Origin: Halobacteriales archaeon
Lineage (GTDB): Archaea; Halobacteriota; Halobacteria; Halorutilales; JAHENH01
Direction: 5' to 3'
DNA length: 25,236 nucleotides
Assembly: GCA_018609935.1 (NCBI GenBank)
Contig: JAHENH010000055.1
Span: 1-25,236 of the forward strand
In this document: positions 7,865 to 17,554 of the stretch, one piece after another
How positions within the stretch are numbered: position 1 is the first letter of the stretch
How the letters are laid out: each line of letters begins with the position of its first letter
Notes under the pieces: generated by a model
Database searches by the model: none
Seen by the model: only the letters and a program-made list of their open reading frames with translations
What the model was told of the DNA's origin: nothing
Position numbers and translations under genes: made by a program

Positions 7865-8959
7865 ATGGCTAAGGACTACTATGATATACTTGGTGTTTCA
7901 CGTGATGCTTCTCAAGAGGAGATAAAAAAGGCTTATAAAGAGAAAGCAAAGGAATATCATCCTGATATAAGTAACCGGGATGATGCAGAAGATAGGTTCA
8001 AAGAGATAAAAGAGGCATATGAAGTGTTAAGTAATAAAGAAAAAAGGGAAGCATATGATAGTTTAGGCCACGAGCAATTTGAACAAGCTAAAAAACAGGG
8101 ATTTGATCCAGAAGATATCGGTCAGCAAAAACAGTTTGGTGGTGACATCAATGATATATTTGGAGATTTATTTGGGGATCTTTTCGGAGATGATATATTC
8201 AGCGGAAATAAAAGCCGGAGAGGCACCCAAAAATCTGCCCGAATGGAAATTAGTTTAGAAGAGGCTTTCGAAGGGGGGCGTAAAGAAGTTGTTATTGAAA
8301 CTCCAGTGGAGTGTAGAGAATGTAATGGTTCGGGTGCTGAAGAATTCACTAGATGTTCTACATGTAATGGTAGAGGACAGATAAAACAAACTCAAAGAAC
8401 TACTTTTGGTCAAAGAACAGTAACAAAAAAATGTCCTAGCTGTAATGGTAGGGGAGGAAGTATTGAAAAGAAATGTAGAGAATGTGGTGGAAAAGGGGAA
8501 GTATATGAAAGAAAAACTAAAACTATTGAGATTCCTCGTGGAATAGAAGATGGAACCACATTGAGGATGAGAGATAACGGTGATATACTTAATATTGAAG
8601 TAAGCGTAGAAGACCCTGAAGGTTTTGAAAGAGATGGATCCGATATATATTATAGTGAAATAATAAGCTTTCCACAAGCTGTTTTCGGAGATAAAATAAT
8701 AGTTCCTACAATAGAAGGAGAAGTGGAGGTAGATATACCACCAGGAACTCAGGCAGGCGAAAAGTTACGTCTTAGAGGTAAAGGAATGCCAAATATGAGG
8801 GGAAGAGGTAGAGGAGATCAATACATAGGAATAGAAATTGAAGTCCCAAAACCAAGTGAATTAGGAGAAGAAGAAAAAAAAGCAATAAAAAATTATGCAG
8901 AGGAAAGAGGGGAAAAAGTAGGACAAAGTTTCCTAGACAAACTAAAAAATGTAGTTTAA
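7865..8959 (+). CDS. dnaJ: Chaperone DnaJ (Hsp40, type I)
   Basis: Co-chaperone that delivers substrates to DnaK and stimulates its ATPase. The J domain spans 1-70 with HPD at 32-34. A short linker (about 71-120) is poor in Gly-Phe but carries repeated GD-(I/L)-F units (about 96-112). Four CxxCxGxG zinc repeats follow, with cysteines at 150/153, 164/167, 190/193 and 204/207. The C-terminal domains run from about 215 to the end. A local oddity lies at 234-244: after RMR the chain goes straight to DNGDIL, where E. coli DnaJ has GEGEAGEHGAPAGDL, so roughly nine or ten residues of the hinge loop are absent. The reading frame is intact on either side, so this looks like a true deletion. Confidence 0.98.
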   Translation: MAKDYYDILGVSRDASQEEIKKAYKEKAKEYHPDISNRDDAEDRFKEIKEAYEVLSNKEKREAYDSLGHEQFEQAKKQGFDPEDIGQQKQFGGDINDIFGDLFGDLFGDDIFSGNKSRRGTQKSARMEISLEEAFEGGRKEVVIETPVECRECNGSGAEEFTRCSTCNGRGQIKQTQRTTFGQRTVTKKCPSCNGRGGSIEKKCRECGGKGEVYERKTKTIEIPRGIEDGTTLRMRDNGDILNIEVSVEDPEGFERDGSDIYYSEIISFPQAVFGDKIIVPTIEGEVEVDIPPGTQAGEKLRLRGKGMPNMRGRGRGDQYIGIEIEVPKPSELGEEEKKAIKNYAEERGEKVGQSFLDKLKNVV

Positions 8960-9143
8960 ACAAGCTAATTACTAATATATTAATCTTATAAATCTATCTA
9001 TCCAATTAATACTTTAATACAGTAACAATATAGTATTTATTTTTTGTAAGAAAACATCTTTATAAGAAAACAACTAAATAAAAATTAAATTATTTTGTAA
9101 TATAGCTAAAATGATATATGGAATAGAATATTTGAAGAATCCT

Positions 9144-9353
9144 TTATCTAGGGTCATCTGTAAAATCATATAATCCATCTGTTACTTTTTTTATCCATCC
9201 AGCTACTCTAAGAGCTGTCAGAGCCTCCTTTATTTTTTGTTCTTCAATTCCAGTTTTTTCCTTTATCAGTTGTGGATTAGCCCTGTTTTCCTCTTTTAAT
9301 GCTCTTAGTACTTTTTCTTGGTTTTCAGATGGTTTGAAGTTTTTATCAACCAT
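9144..9353 (-). CDS. Small winged-helix DNA-binding protein
   Basis: A 69-residue single-domain protein. Helix 1 is ENQEKVLRALKEE, helix 2 NPQLIKEKTG, the recognition helix is EQKIKEALTALRVAGW, and the wing is IKKVTDGLYDFTDDP. This is the layout of stand-alone MarR/ArsR-like wHTH proteins that are common in haloarchaea. It has no sensor domain, so its target and signal cannot be read from the sequence. The ATG at 9353 is the only start, with a weak purine stretch upstream. It stands alone, converging on dnaJ and divergent from pyrB with 411 bases between, so control of pyrB by this protein is possible but unsupported. Confidence 0.75.
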   Translation of the reverse strand: MVDKNFKPSENQEKVLRALKEENRANPQLIKEKTGIEEQKIKEALTALRVAGWIKKVTDGLYDFTDDPR

Positions 9354-9764
9354 TTTCTTGTATTTTAGATAATACTATTTCTATCAAGATATTTAGTTTT
9401 TATCTACTAACTATTAGAACCTGTGTAGATACTTTCATATCGTTTTATTATATAGCTTTTCCCCAAATATGAAGTAATAAAAAACTGTCTTTTAAGCTTG
9501 GTACTCAATATCTCTCGAATATCTGTATCTCATTAATCTAAAAATATAAATCTAATATTTGATTCCTCAATACCACATCACCTATTAAAATAGATTCTAT
9601 TTTTATACTTGATGATTACACCCCCCAATGAATTGGTTCTCAATTATTGTTTATCTTCATTTTTAAATATATTGTCACATTATTAAAGCCAGAAAAGAGT
9701 TATATAATATCACTAAAGAAAAAGGTCTTAACACCTCTAATTAAGATAAAATAAAATACAAAAT
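9354..9764. other. Divergent intergenic region upstream of pyrB
   Basis: A 411-base AT-rich spacer without a gene. It carries a C6 tract (about 9621-9626) and a short inverted repeat AATTG-gttct-CAATT just to its right (about 9631-9645). Nearer pyrB it holds a TATA box (9700-9707) and a small AGGT-cttaac-ACCT repeat near 9723-9736, close to the expected start of transcription. Confidence 0.4.
9700..9707 (+). promoter_or_regulatory. Candidate TATA box of pyrB
   Basis: TTATATAA preceded by the purine-rich AGAAAAGAG (BRE-like), 58 bases before the pyrB ATG. The predicted leader is therefore about 30-35 bases. No ribosome-binding site is evident. Confidence 0.45.
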
Positions 9765-10655
<891 letters not shown>

Positions 10656-10791
10656 ACAGTCTAAAAAAATAGAAAATAAACACTAGTAAATTAAGTATCT
10701 TATTTATATTTTAAAAATAAAATTATACTTAAATATATTTTAAGACTTTATCATCAAAAAGATCTATATCAATTGTATAAATAGAGTTTTA

Positions 10792-10800
10792 TTTATATAA
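10792..10800 (+). promoter_or_regulatory. Candidate TATA box of pyrI
   Basis: TTTATATAA lies in the 213-base gap between pyrB and pyrI, about 70 bases before the pyrI ATG. It suggests that the regulatory chain can be transcribed independently. GAGG at 10852-10855 may act as ribosome-binding site at a rather long spacing. Confidence 0.35.
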
Positions 10801-10868
10801 AGAGTATAATAAATGGAAATATATCGGATCCATAAAAGAATAAAAAATAAAGAGGATTTGAGTAAAAA

Positions 10869-11342
10869 ATGAACGAAATGGAAGAATTAAAAATAAGTTC
10901 AATAAAGAACGGAACAGTTATAGACCATATAAAGAGAGGGCAAGCACTAAATGTTTTAAGGGTTTTGGGAGTTGATGAAGATAGTAAGGAAGTTGTTAGT
11001 GTAGCTATGAACGTAAAAAGTAAAAAACTAGGAAAAAAAGATATTGTAAAAGTAGAGGGGAAAGAACTAAGTGAAGAAGAAACAGCGGTTATATCTCTTA
11101 TATCACCTGATACAACTTTAAATTTAATTAAAGATTACGAAGTAAAAGAAAAGAAAAAATTATCACTTCCAAATTCAATTACGGGAGTTCTAGAATGTCC
11201 TAATCCAAACTGCGTAACTAATGCTGGTGAACCTATTAAAACAAATTTTGAGATACGAAGAAATGAAAAAGATTATAGGTTGAAGTGTTCATATTGTGGG
11301 ACATTTATAGATGGGGAAATAACTAAACACCTTGGTCGATAA
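10869..11342 (+). CDS. pyrI: Aspartate carbamoyltransferase, regulatory subunit
   Basis: Regulatory chain that binds CTP/ATP and holds the catalytic trimers of PyrB together. The N-terminal allosteric domain shows KNGTVIDHIKRGQALNVLRVLG (13-34), where the nucleotide-binding residues lie. The C-terminal zinc domain has Cys110, Cys115, Cys140 and Cys143 (CPNPNC and CSYC), the classical zinc site that contacts PyrB. The 157 residues match the usual length. The ATG at 10869 is followed by another Met at codon 4, so the true start could be three residues later. It lies downstream of pyrB on the same strand and is probably partly coexpressed. Confidence 0.97.
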   Translation: MNEMEELKISSIKNGTVIDHIKRGQALNVLRVLGVDEDSKEVVSVAMNVKSKKLGKKDIVKVEGKELSEEETAVISLISPDTTLNLIKDYEVKEKKKLSLPNSITGVLECPNPNCVTNAGEPIKTNFEIRRNEKDYRLKCSYCGTFIDGEITKHLGR

Positions 11343-11618
11343 AATAAGGAGCTTTCAAATAAATTATTTTTTCTATTATTATATTTTTCTTAATATCTAA
11401 AATAATCTAAAATAAAAATATATAAATTTATTTAACAATTATTTAAAAATAATCTTCTATTTTTAAATATATAATAAAATTTTTTATTATTTTAAAATCT
11501 ATATCTGATAAAATATAAATTCAGATAAATTTTTATATACATAATAGTTAAAAATAAAATATATAAAAAAAATAATAAAAGAGTGAATTTTCTTGATAAA
11601 AAATAAAAATATAAAAAT

Positions 11619-13235
11619 ATGACATGGGGCTCAGAAGCGGAATATCCCAACTCAAACATAGATATTCCAGACTTACCTGAACTAATTGAAAAAGGTGAAC
11701 GCGAAAACATTGAATTCAAAGAAAGACTAGATCCTAAAATTCATTTAAAATCAGAAAAACTCCACTCACTAGCAGCTCAAATGAAACACAGAATATTAGA
11801 AGGAAGCGGCGTCGCAATATATGTTATAGGAGTAACAGATAATGGTGGACTAAAAGGAATAGAGAAAGAAATATATGAGAAAAGTATAGAAGTATTATCC
11901 AGTATAGCAACAGAAGCAGGCGCTGTAATTAAAGAAATTGAAAAACATGATGTACCAGATTCAAAAGGAAAAATAGGTGTAGCCAAGATAGTAGATACTG
12001 AAGAATCCGGAGAACACATCGTCATAGGTACAGCAGGACATGTAGACCATGGAAAATCAACACTAGTAGGTAGTCTCGTAACAGGCAACCCAGACAATGG
12101 AGATGCAAAAACTAGCTCCTATCTTGATATACAGCCTCATGAAAGAGAAAGAGGTCTATCAGCAGACCTATCATATGGTGTTTACGGATTTTCAGAAAAT
12201 AATCCCATAAAACTCAAAAATCCACTTTCAAAAAAAGAACGTTCAGAAGTAGTAGAAAAAGCGGACAAACTTGTTAGCTTTATAGACACTGTAGGCCATG
12301 AACCATGGCTTCGTACAACAATACGCGGAATTATTGGAGGTAAACTAGATTATGGACTAGTAGTAGTTGCTGCAGACGACGGACCCACTAGCGTTACAAG
12401 AGAACATCTTGGACTCCTTTTAGCCACCGATCTGCCTACAATTATAGCTATAACAAAAACAGATATAGTAAATGAAAAAAGAATCAATGAGGTAGAAGAA
12501 GAAGTAAAACAGTTACTAAAAAATATAGGTAAAATACCGTATAAAGTTGAAAATAAAAAAATCCATAAAGTAATAGAAGAACTACCTATGGCTGTACCCA
12601 TTCTAAGAACTAGTGCAGTTACACTACAAGGATTTGATAAGTTAGATAAACTGTTTAGACAGCTACCTAAAAGAAGAGAGGTGGGAGAAGGTGAATTTGA
12701 AATGTATATTGATAGGACATATCAAGTTACTGGAGTCGGAACTGTCGCAAGCGGGACAGTGAGAAATGGAGAAATAAAGTCAGGAGACACTATATATTTA
12801 GGACCAATGGAAGACGGGACATTCAAAGAAGTAGAAGCAAGATCCATAGAAATGCACTATAGGAGAGTTAGAAAAGCAAAAGCAGGTGATATAGTAGGTA
12901 TAGCTATATCAGGAGAAGGAAAAAAAATTGAAAGAGGGATGGTGCTTTCATCAGAACCTAAAAATCCAGTAAAAAAGTTTAAAGCAGAAATTCTAGTACT
13001 GAATCATCCCACTAAGATACAAAATGGATATGAACCAGTATTACACCTGGAAACAGTTTCCGAAGCTGCAGTAATAAAACCTAATGAAGATTGTCTACTA
13101 CCAGGTGAAAGAGGGAAAGCTATGATAGAATTTAAATACCATCCCTACGCAATTGAAAAAGGACAACGCTTCGTATTTAGAGAAGGGGAAAGTAAAGGAG
13201 TAGGAACAGTAACAAAAATAATTGAAAATACATAA
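11619..13235 (+). CDS. GTPBP1-like translational GTPase (EF-1alpha related)
   Basis: A 538-residue GTP-binding protein of the archaeal GTPBP1/GTPBP2-like group. Residues 1-130 form the group-specific N-terminal domain (NIEFKERLDP, then GSGVAIYVIGVTDNGGLKGI). The G domain has the P-loop GTAGHVDHGKST (137-148), G3 DTVGH (223-227), G4 TKTD (279-282, in place of the common NKxD), and a G5-like TSAVT. Beta-barrel domains II and III of the EF-Tu type follow (YQVTGVGTVASGTVRNGEIKSG onward). Eukaryotic GTPBP1 relatives act in ribosome rescue and mRNA surveillance; the archaeal role is not established. The ATG at 11619 follows a very AT-rich 276-base spacer with no Shine-Dalgarno. It converges with the CBS gene. 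Confidence 0.92.
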   Translation: MTWGSEAEYPNSNIDIPDLPELIEKGERENIEFKERLDPKIHLKSEKLHSLAAQMKHRILEGSGVAIYVIGVTDNGGLKGIEKEIYEKSIEVLSSIATEAGAVIKEIEKHDVPDSKGKIGVAKIVDTEESGEHIVIGTAGHVDHGKSTLVGSLVTGNPDNGDAKTSSYLDIQPHERERGLSADLSYGVYGFSENNPIKLKNPLSKKERSEVVEKADKLVSFIDTVGHEPWLRTTIRGIIGGKLDYGLVVVAADDGPTSVTREHLGLLLATDLPTIIAITKTDIVNEKRINEVEEEVKQLLKNIGKIPYKVENKKIHKVIEELPMAVPILRTSAVTLQGFDKLDKLFRQLPKRREVGEGEFEMYIDRTYQVTGVGTVASGTVRNGEIKSGDTIYLGPMEDGTFKEVEARSIEMHYRRVRKAKAGDIVGIAISGEGKKIERGMVLSSEPKNPVKKFKAEILVLNHPTKIQNGYEPVLHLETVSEAAVIKPNEDCLLPGERGKAMIEFKYHPYAIEKGQRFVFREGESKGVGTVTKIIENT

Positions 13236-13309
13236 AAATAAATTTAACAAAGATAAATACCTTTAAAAAAATAAAATATATCTATAAAAAAATTAAATTT
13301 CAAACAAAA

Positions 13310-14467
13310 TTATTTACTCAGACCTAATTCCTTGAAAAGTCTCTCAGCATCATATGAAGTTTTTTCTTCTTTTTCACTGAGTACTTTTCTTTCTAATCTA
13401 TCTCTAGCAATCCTCAAAGCTTGTTTAGCCCCATATCCTTCACCTGTAGCAGGGAATTTACCTTGGTCAGTATGGAGTAATATTCTAGCAAGTATTAGAG
13501 GCTGCCCCCTTTGATTTTCTTTATGTTTTTGTAATCTAACATGAGCATGTAAGATTTTCATGTCAGAATATTTCTTATCTATTTTTTCTATTAGTTCAGT
13601 CACCCAATCACGGTTAGTATCTAAAAGTTCAACATTAGTTATCTGAACATCCAAACCTTCTTCTTGCTCCCATGTCAATGACCTAAGAACATCAGTCTTA
13701 GTTATTATACCCATATTATCGCTATCTGTTACAACTAAAGAGGAATAATCCATATCTAACATTTTCTTAACTGCTTTATCTAAAGTTTTGTTACTAGCAA
13801 TAGCCTCAGCAGGTGAACTCATAAAATCTCTTACAGGTATATCAAGCATTCGTTCCTGTTCACCTTTACCACCCTGTTTAACTGGTTCCTCCATACCTGA
13901 CTTTTTCTCTCTATCCAGTGCTCTAATACTAAAACCTAATAAGTCATATAAACTGACAATTCCTTCAATTCTTCCATCTTCTTTAACTACCAACCTAGAT
14001 ATTCCATTCTCACGCATTAAATTTATAACTCTACCCATTTTATCATCAGTGTTTACAGAAATTAATCCCTCAGTATATACATCCTCTACAGTTAAAGCCT
14101 TAAGATGAGGTAGAACTTCTGAAAGAATGTTATCAGCTGTCACTACTCCCACAAGGGAATCATCCTCAAAAACAGGTAGAACTTTTAGATTGGACTCCAC
14201 CATTAATCTGGAAGTTTCACGTACATCTTCATTAGGATCTATCCTAGGAGGGTGAACTAAAATAGATTTTAGTTTCTCTCCAGGCTTAACATGTGAAGAT
14301 AGAAGTTGTCTCTGAGTAACTATACCTTCGATTTTTCCATCATCATCTTTACCCTGTACTATAACAGCTTTATTATTAGTTTCTTCAAAAAATCCTCCAA
14401 GTTTTGAAACACGGTCATCTGGATTAAATACTTTATATTCAGTGGAAATTAAATTCTTTATATCCAT
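13310..14467 (-). CDS. Four-CBS-domain protein with C-terminal HPF/S30AE-like domain
   Basis: A 385-residue cytoplasmic protein. Four CBS motifs can be traced, at about 1-57, 66-120, 126-182 and 210-265, each ending in the typical (I/V)xGIVT/SxxD/QLL pattern. CBS pairs usually sense adenine nucleotides. Residues 272-365 resemble the ribosome hibernation factor HPF/RaiA: VQITNVELLDTNRDWVTELI, alternating strands HAHVRLQKH and LILARILLHT, then AKQALRIARDRLERKV, the usual closing helix. A ribosome-associated, energy-sensing role is thus inferred, not shown. The ATG at 14467 has a TATA-like TTTTAAGT centred about 27 bases upstream, implying a leaderless transcript, and an inverted repeat flanks that box. 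It converges with the GTPBP1-like gene. Confidence 0.85.
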   Translation of the reverse strand: MDIKNLISTEYKVFNPDDRVSKLGGFFEETNNKAVIVQGKDDDGKIEGIVTQRQLLSSHVKPGEKLKSILVHPPRIDPNEDVRETSRLMVESNLKVLPVFEDDSLVGVVTADNILSEVLPHLKALTVEDVYTEGLISVNTDDKMGRVINLMRENGISRLVVKEDGRIEGIVSLYDLLGFSIRALDREKKSGMEEPVKQGGKGEQERMLDIPVRDFMSSPAEAIASNKTLDKAVKKMLDMDYSSLVVTDSDNMGIITKTDVLRSLTWEQEEGLDVQITNVELLDTNRDWVTELIEKIDKKYSDMKILHAHVRLQKHKENQRGQPLILARILLHTDQGKFPATGEGYGAKQALRIARDRLERKVLSEKEEKTSYDAERLFKELGLSK

Positions 14468-14483
14468 TGTAATAGAGTAGTTA

Positions 14484-14509
14484 TCTCAAAACTTAAAAGG
14501 ACCTTGAGA
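14484..14509 (-). promoter_or_regulatory. Promoter of the CBS-HPF gene with flanking inverted repeat
   Basis: TTTTAAGT (14491-14498 on the minus strand) is a TATA-like element about 27 bases before the ATG. It is framed by TCTCAA (14484-14489) and TTGAGA (14504-14509), a perfect six-base inverted repeat with a 14-base spacer. A dimeric regulator bound there would cover the TATA box. The function is inferred from geometry only. Confidence 0.4.
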
Positions 14510-14691
14510 AAAAAATCCAATAACTAGAAATCAATTTTTAATAAGAAAACAAAATCTAAATCAAAAAAATATATACTTGTAATCTATAACAAACTAAAAA
14601 ACAAAAAAGGATAAAAATAAAAAGCTAAACTTCTATAGTCTAATTTCCTTTAATTAAGAAAAATAGATCAAATTTAAGATATATAAATAAA

Positions 14692-15060
14692 CTAATCAAC
14701 AAAATATAAACTCAAAAATAAAACAGCATTATATAGTCCGTGTATTAAAGACGGAACAAATATATTATCAGTTCTTTCATAAGAAACACTCAATACCAAA
14801 GCAAGAGTGAAAACTATAAATATATATGCAATCCTTGAACCTCCCTAAATAGGTGTATAGTGAGCTACACTAAAAATTATACTAGCTATCAATATAGAAT
14901 ATATTGAATTAAAAGATCTTTTCAAAACTCCTTGAACTACACCCCTAAAAAGTAACTCTTCACCAGGACCTATCAATAAAAAGGAAATAGGTATCATAAT
15001 CAAAAAAACTCCACGACTACCTCGTTGTTGAACAATATTAGTTGCGGATTCAACTCCAGC
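14692..15060 (-). pseudogene. Decayed CPBP (CAAX-protease/Abi family) intramembrane metalloprotease
   Basis: Reading the minus strand from 15060 to a TAG at 14694-14692 gives about 122 codons with clear CPBP family motifs: GPGEELLFRG (the glutamate pair at 14961-14956), FSVAHYTP (second motif) and LIHGLYNAVLF (third motif). The frame is broken by a TAG at 14847-14845, shortly after the second motif, and is stopped just upstream by a TAA at 15063-15061. The hydrophobic N-terminal helices of a full protease are missing. So this is a remnant with at least one nonsense mutation and a lost 5' part. CPBP proteases process prenylated or other membrane proteins. The gene between pgi and the CBS gene has evidently been inactivated here. 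Confidence 0.85.
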
Positions 15061-15151
15061 TTAAGTAAAAACAAAAATATTTTTTTCAAAAATATAAAAT
15101 GATATTTATATATTATATGCAATAGCTAAGATTAAAAAATCTTTCAAAGTA

Positions 15152-16366
15152 TTATTTTTTACCTAAAATGGAATATACTTTATTTTTACCAACTTCAACT
15201 CCAGGCTGGTTAAAAGGATTGATATTATATAATGATCCAGTCGCAGCTATAGCTATTTTATAAGTAAATAAAAGCTCCCCCATATCTTCTTCATTTAGCG
15301 TCATATTTATTTGTATACTTGGAACATCTGACCTAATAAAAGAATCCTGAGTTCCATAAAACTCAGCTTCTTTTACTTCCTTTAAGGTTTTACCTTCTAG
15401 ATAGTAATCATCTTCTGGAATATTTTGAATTTGTTTTTCGTTCTTTTTTAGATCAGCATTTATTAGTGTAACCAATTTATCCATAGGTCCATCAACTAAT
15501 AGCTGAAGTAAAGAGTGCTGATCTCTCGTTCCAAGAGCTTTAACTGGAGTAATACCTTTTCCTTCCTTCCCTAATGATTCTGCACATAATTGAGCATACC
15601 ATTCAGTAAATGAATTAAGTCTTTCCGTATAGGGCATAATTACAGAAATAGGTTTTTCTAATTCATAATAAACAGACGCTAAAAGGTATCCTGGATTTCT
15701 TTTTATATCTTCATAACTACATTTTTTTTCTGCTTTTTTAGCTCCATCTAATATTTTAATTGGATCAGCACCTACAAAGGAAACAGGTAAAAGTCCTATA
15801 ATAGACAATGCTGAATATCTTCCAGGGACTTCAGGAAATTCAACCAACTCTAAAGAACCTTCAACCCAGTTCTCTAGATCACCATTTTTTGTAGCTACTA
15901 TTATATGGTTTTTCCAGTCTAGACCTTCCTCTATAAGAGCCTCTCTAATAGCAAGAAAATTATAAAGAGTTTCAACAGTTTCACCACTCTTTGAAACAAC
16001 ATAAAAAACTGTTTTTTCAAGATCTAAATCCAAAACCCAGTCTAAAATATCTCTATCTAGATTATCTAAAAAATAAGCTGTGTATTTTTGATCATCTTTT
16101 TTATATGGGAAACTAGGTGATAAAGCGTTAACAAGAGCTTTACCTCCTAAGGCACTTCCACCTATACCTACATTAACAAAATTATTAAAGTCTTTACGTA
16201 ACTCTTGAGATAACTCTTTTATATCTCCCCCATCATATTTATCCAAAAGTTCCTCAAAGTTCCATGGACGATTATCTTGGATTTTTTCAACTCGCTTTTC
16301 CTCCTCTTCATTTAATAATCTCTCTAGATATCCATCATCTTGTATCTTAGATAAATCTATCTCCAT
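15152..16366 (-). CDS. pgi: Glucose-6-phosphate isomerase
   Basis: Interconverts glucose 6-phosphate and fructose 6-phosphate. The 404-residue protein belongs to the bacterial-type PGI superfamily, not the cupin PGI of Thermococcales. Motifs are GIGGSALG (67-74), the sugar-phosphate loop SKSGET (125-130), GRYS (182-185), AESLGKEG (262-269) with the base glutamate, GTRDQHSLLQL (279-289), and the C-terminal signature NPFNQPGVEVGK. The ATG at 16366 lies inside the end of hom: the two genes overlap by ten bases, so translational coupling is likely. With tpiA at the left end this indicates a working gluconeogenic or glycolytic route. It is shorter than many bacterial PGIs but complete. Confidence 0.97.
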   Translation of the reverse strand: MEIDLSKIQDDGYLERLLNEEEEKRVEKIQDNRPWNFEELLDKYDGGDIKELSQELRKDFNNFVNVGIGGSALGGKALVNALSPSFPYKKDDQKYTAYFLDNLDRDILDWVLDLDLEKTVFYVVSKSGETVETLYNFLAIREALIEEGLDWKNHIIVATKNGDLENWVEGSLELVEFPEVPGRYSALSIIGLLPVSFVGADPIKILDGAKKAEKKCSYEDIKRNPGYLLASVYYELEKPISVIMPYTERLNSFTEWYAQLCAESLGKEGKGITPVKALGTRDQHSLLQLLVDGPMDKLVTLINADLKKNEKQIQNIPEDDYYLEGKTLKEVKEAEFYGTQDSFIRSDVPSIQINMTLNEEDMGELLFTYKIAIAATGSLYNINPFNQPGVEVGKNKVYSILGKK

Positions 16367-17304
16367 ACAGAATTGATATCGCTTAAAATCGCGCTAGCTG
16401 TTTCTTTTCTCCCAGCACCATGACCCTTCAAAGTTATCTTTCCCGCTAATTCTGTTTCAATTGAAACCACATTTAAAGTTCCTCTAACATTCAACGAACT
16501 TTCATTAGAAACTAATCTAGGAGCAACTTTTGCCTGATTTTTGTCCACTTCACCAACTAACTTTATTGTATGGTTAGATCGACGTGCTAGTCTCAAAGCT
16601 TCTGTACTAATCTCAGTTATACCTTGTGTATCTATATCATCTAGCTGTCTCGGTTCACCCAAAACGTTTGATATTATAGCACATTTGAAAGCGGTGTCAA
16701 CTCCCTGAACATCGAAGCTAGGGTCACTTTCAGCAATCCCCATATCTTGGGCTTCACCTAGTACATGTTGATAGCTTAATTCTTCATCTAACATCCTAGT
16801 TAAAATAAAATTACATGTACCATTCAAAACTCCATTAACCCTCTTTATATTTTCGGCAAAATTCTGAAGAGTTTTAATTACTGGAATTGCACCACCTACG
16901 GTGGCCTCTAATTTTATTTGTACATTATTTTCATCAGCTAATTCTTTAAGCTCAGTATAATAATTTGCTACCGGACCTTTATTAGAAGTAACAACATGGG
17001 ATTTCTCTTTTATAGCTGTCTTCATATAAGTAAGAGCTGGCTCAGAACTTAATGTAGTTGGTGTTGCTTCAATTAAAACATCATACTCTACTTGTTTCAA
17101 CATATCTTCAAGATTTTCTTTCTCGCCAATCTCTTCATTTTGTTTTTTCTTCTTTAATAGATCCTCCGCTTCTAACCCATCTTGATCAACTAAAATACTT
17201 GAAGAATCTGCAACTATGACTATCTCTATATCAAGGGAAGACGAAGGGATCACCTCTACTAGTCCTTGTCCTACATCCCCAAAACCTGCTAGAGCAATCT
17301 TCAT
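16357..17304 (-). CDS. hom: Homoserine dehydrogenase
   Basis: Reduces aspartate semialdehyde to homoserine with NAD(P)H, for threonine and methionine synthesis. From the chosen ATG the protein has 315 residues. It begins MKIALAGFGDVGQGL, the nucleotide-binding Rossmann loop. VTSNKGP (105-111), GGAIPVIKTL (137-146), GTCNFIL (162-168) and the catalytic signature AESDPSFDVQGVDTAFK (191-207) follow. The frame can be extended to a TTG at 17355-17353, adding 17 residues, but those are polar and lie before the canonical first strand, so I prefer ATG 17304. There is no C-terminal ACT domain. pgi overlaps its 3' end by ten bases. It is of the short archaeal type, separate from aspartate kinase. Confidence 0.96.
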   Translation of the reverse strand: MKIALAGFGDVGQGLVEVIPSSSLDIEIVIVADSSSILVDQDGLEAEDLLKKKKQNEEIGEKENLEDMLKQVEYDVLIEATPTTLSSEPALTYMKTAIKEKSHVVTSNKGPVANYYTELKELADENNVQIKLEATVGGAIPVIKTLQNFAENIKRVNGVLNGTCNFILTRMLDEELSYQHVLGEAQDMGIAESDPSFDVQGVDTAFKCAIISNVLGEPRQLDDIDTQGITEISTEALRLARRSNHTIKLVGEVDKNQAKVAPRLVSNESSLNVRGTLNVVSIETELAGKITLKGHGAGRKETASAILSDINSVWR

Positions 17305-17554
17305 TAACGGTTTTCTTGGTATGGATCCATTTTTTAACTTCTCTTTTCCACTCAAAAACTAATAATATAAACTACAATCTACTCAACCAAAAAACGAAAA
17401 TATGGAATAAAAAATACCTGTAACGAATTAATAATAAATTTAGTTTATTTACAAATATATAAAAGACATTACAAAACCCCCATATCTATTTTTTTATATT
17501 ATTCTTATTTTTTTATCTATAAACTTTTATCTAGGATATAAAAGAGTAAAAGTA

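Noticed and set aside
8255..8677. 140-codon minus-strand frame inside dnaJ
   Set aside because: Shadow of the DnaJ zinc and C-terminal domains; no motif.
14841..14850. Frameshift rather than nonsense as the break in the CPBP relic
   Set aside because: The frame continues in phase with the third CPBP motif after the TAG (213 bases, a multiple of three, from 15060), so a nonsense codon is sufficient.
17305..17355. Upstream TTG start for homoserine dehydrogenase, adding 17 residues
   Set aside because: The extension is polar and precedes the canonical first beta strand; ATG 17304 gives the normal family N-terminus.
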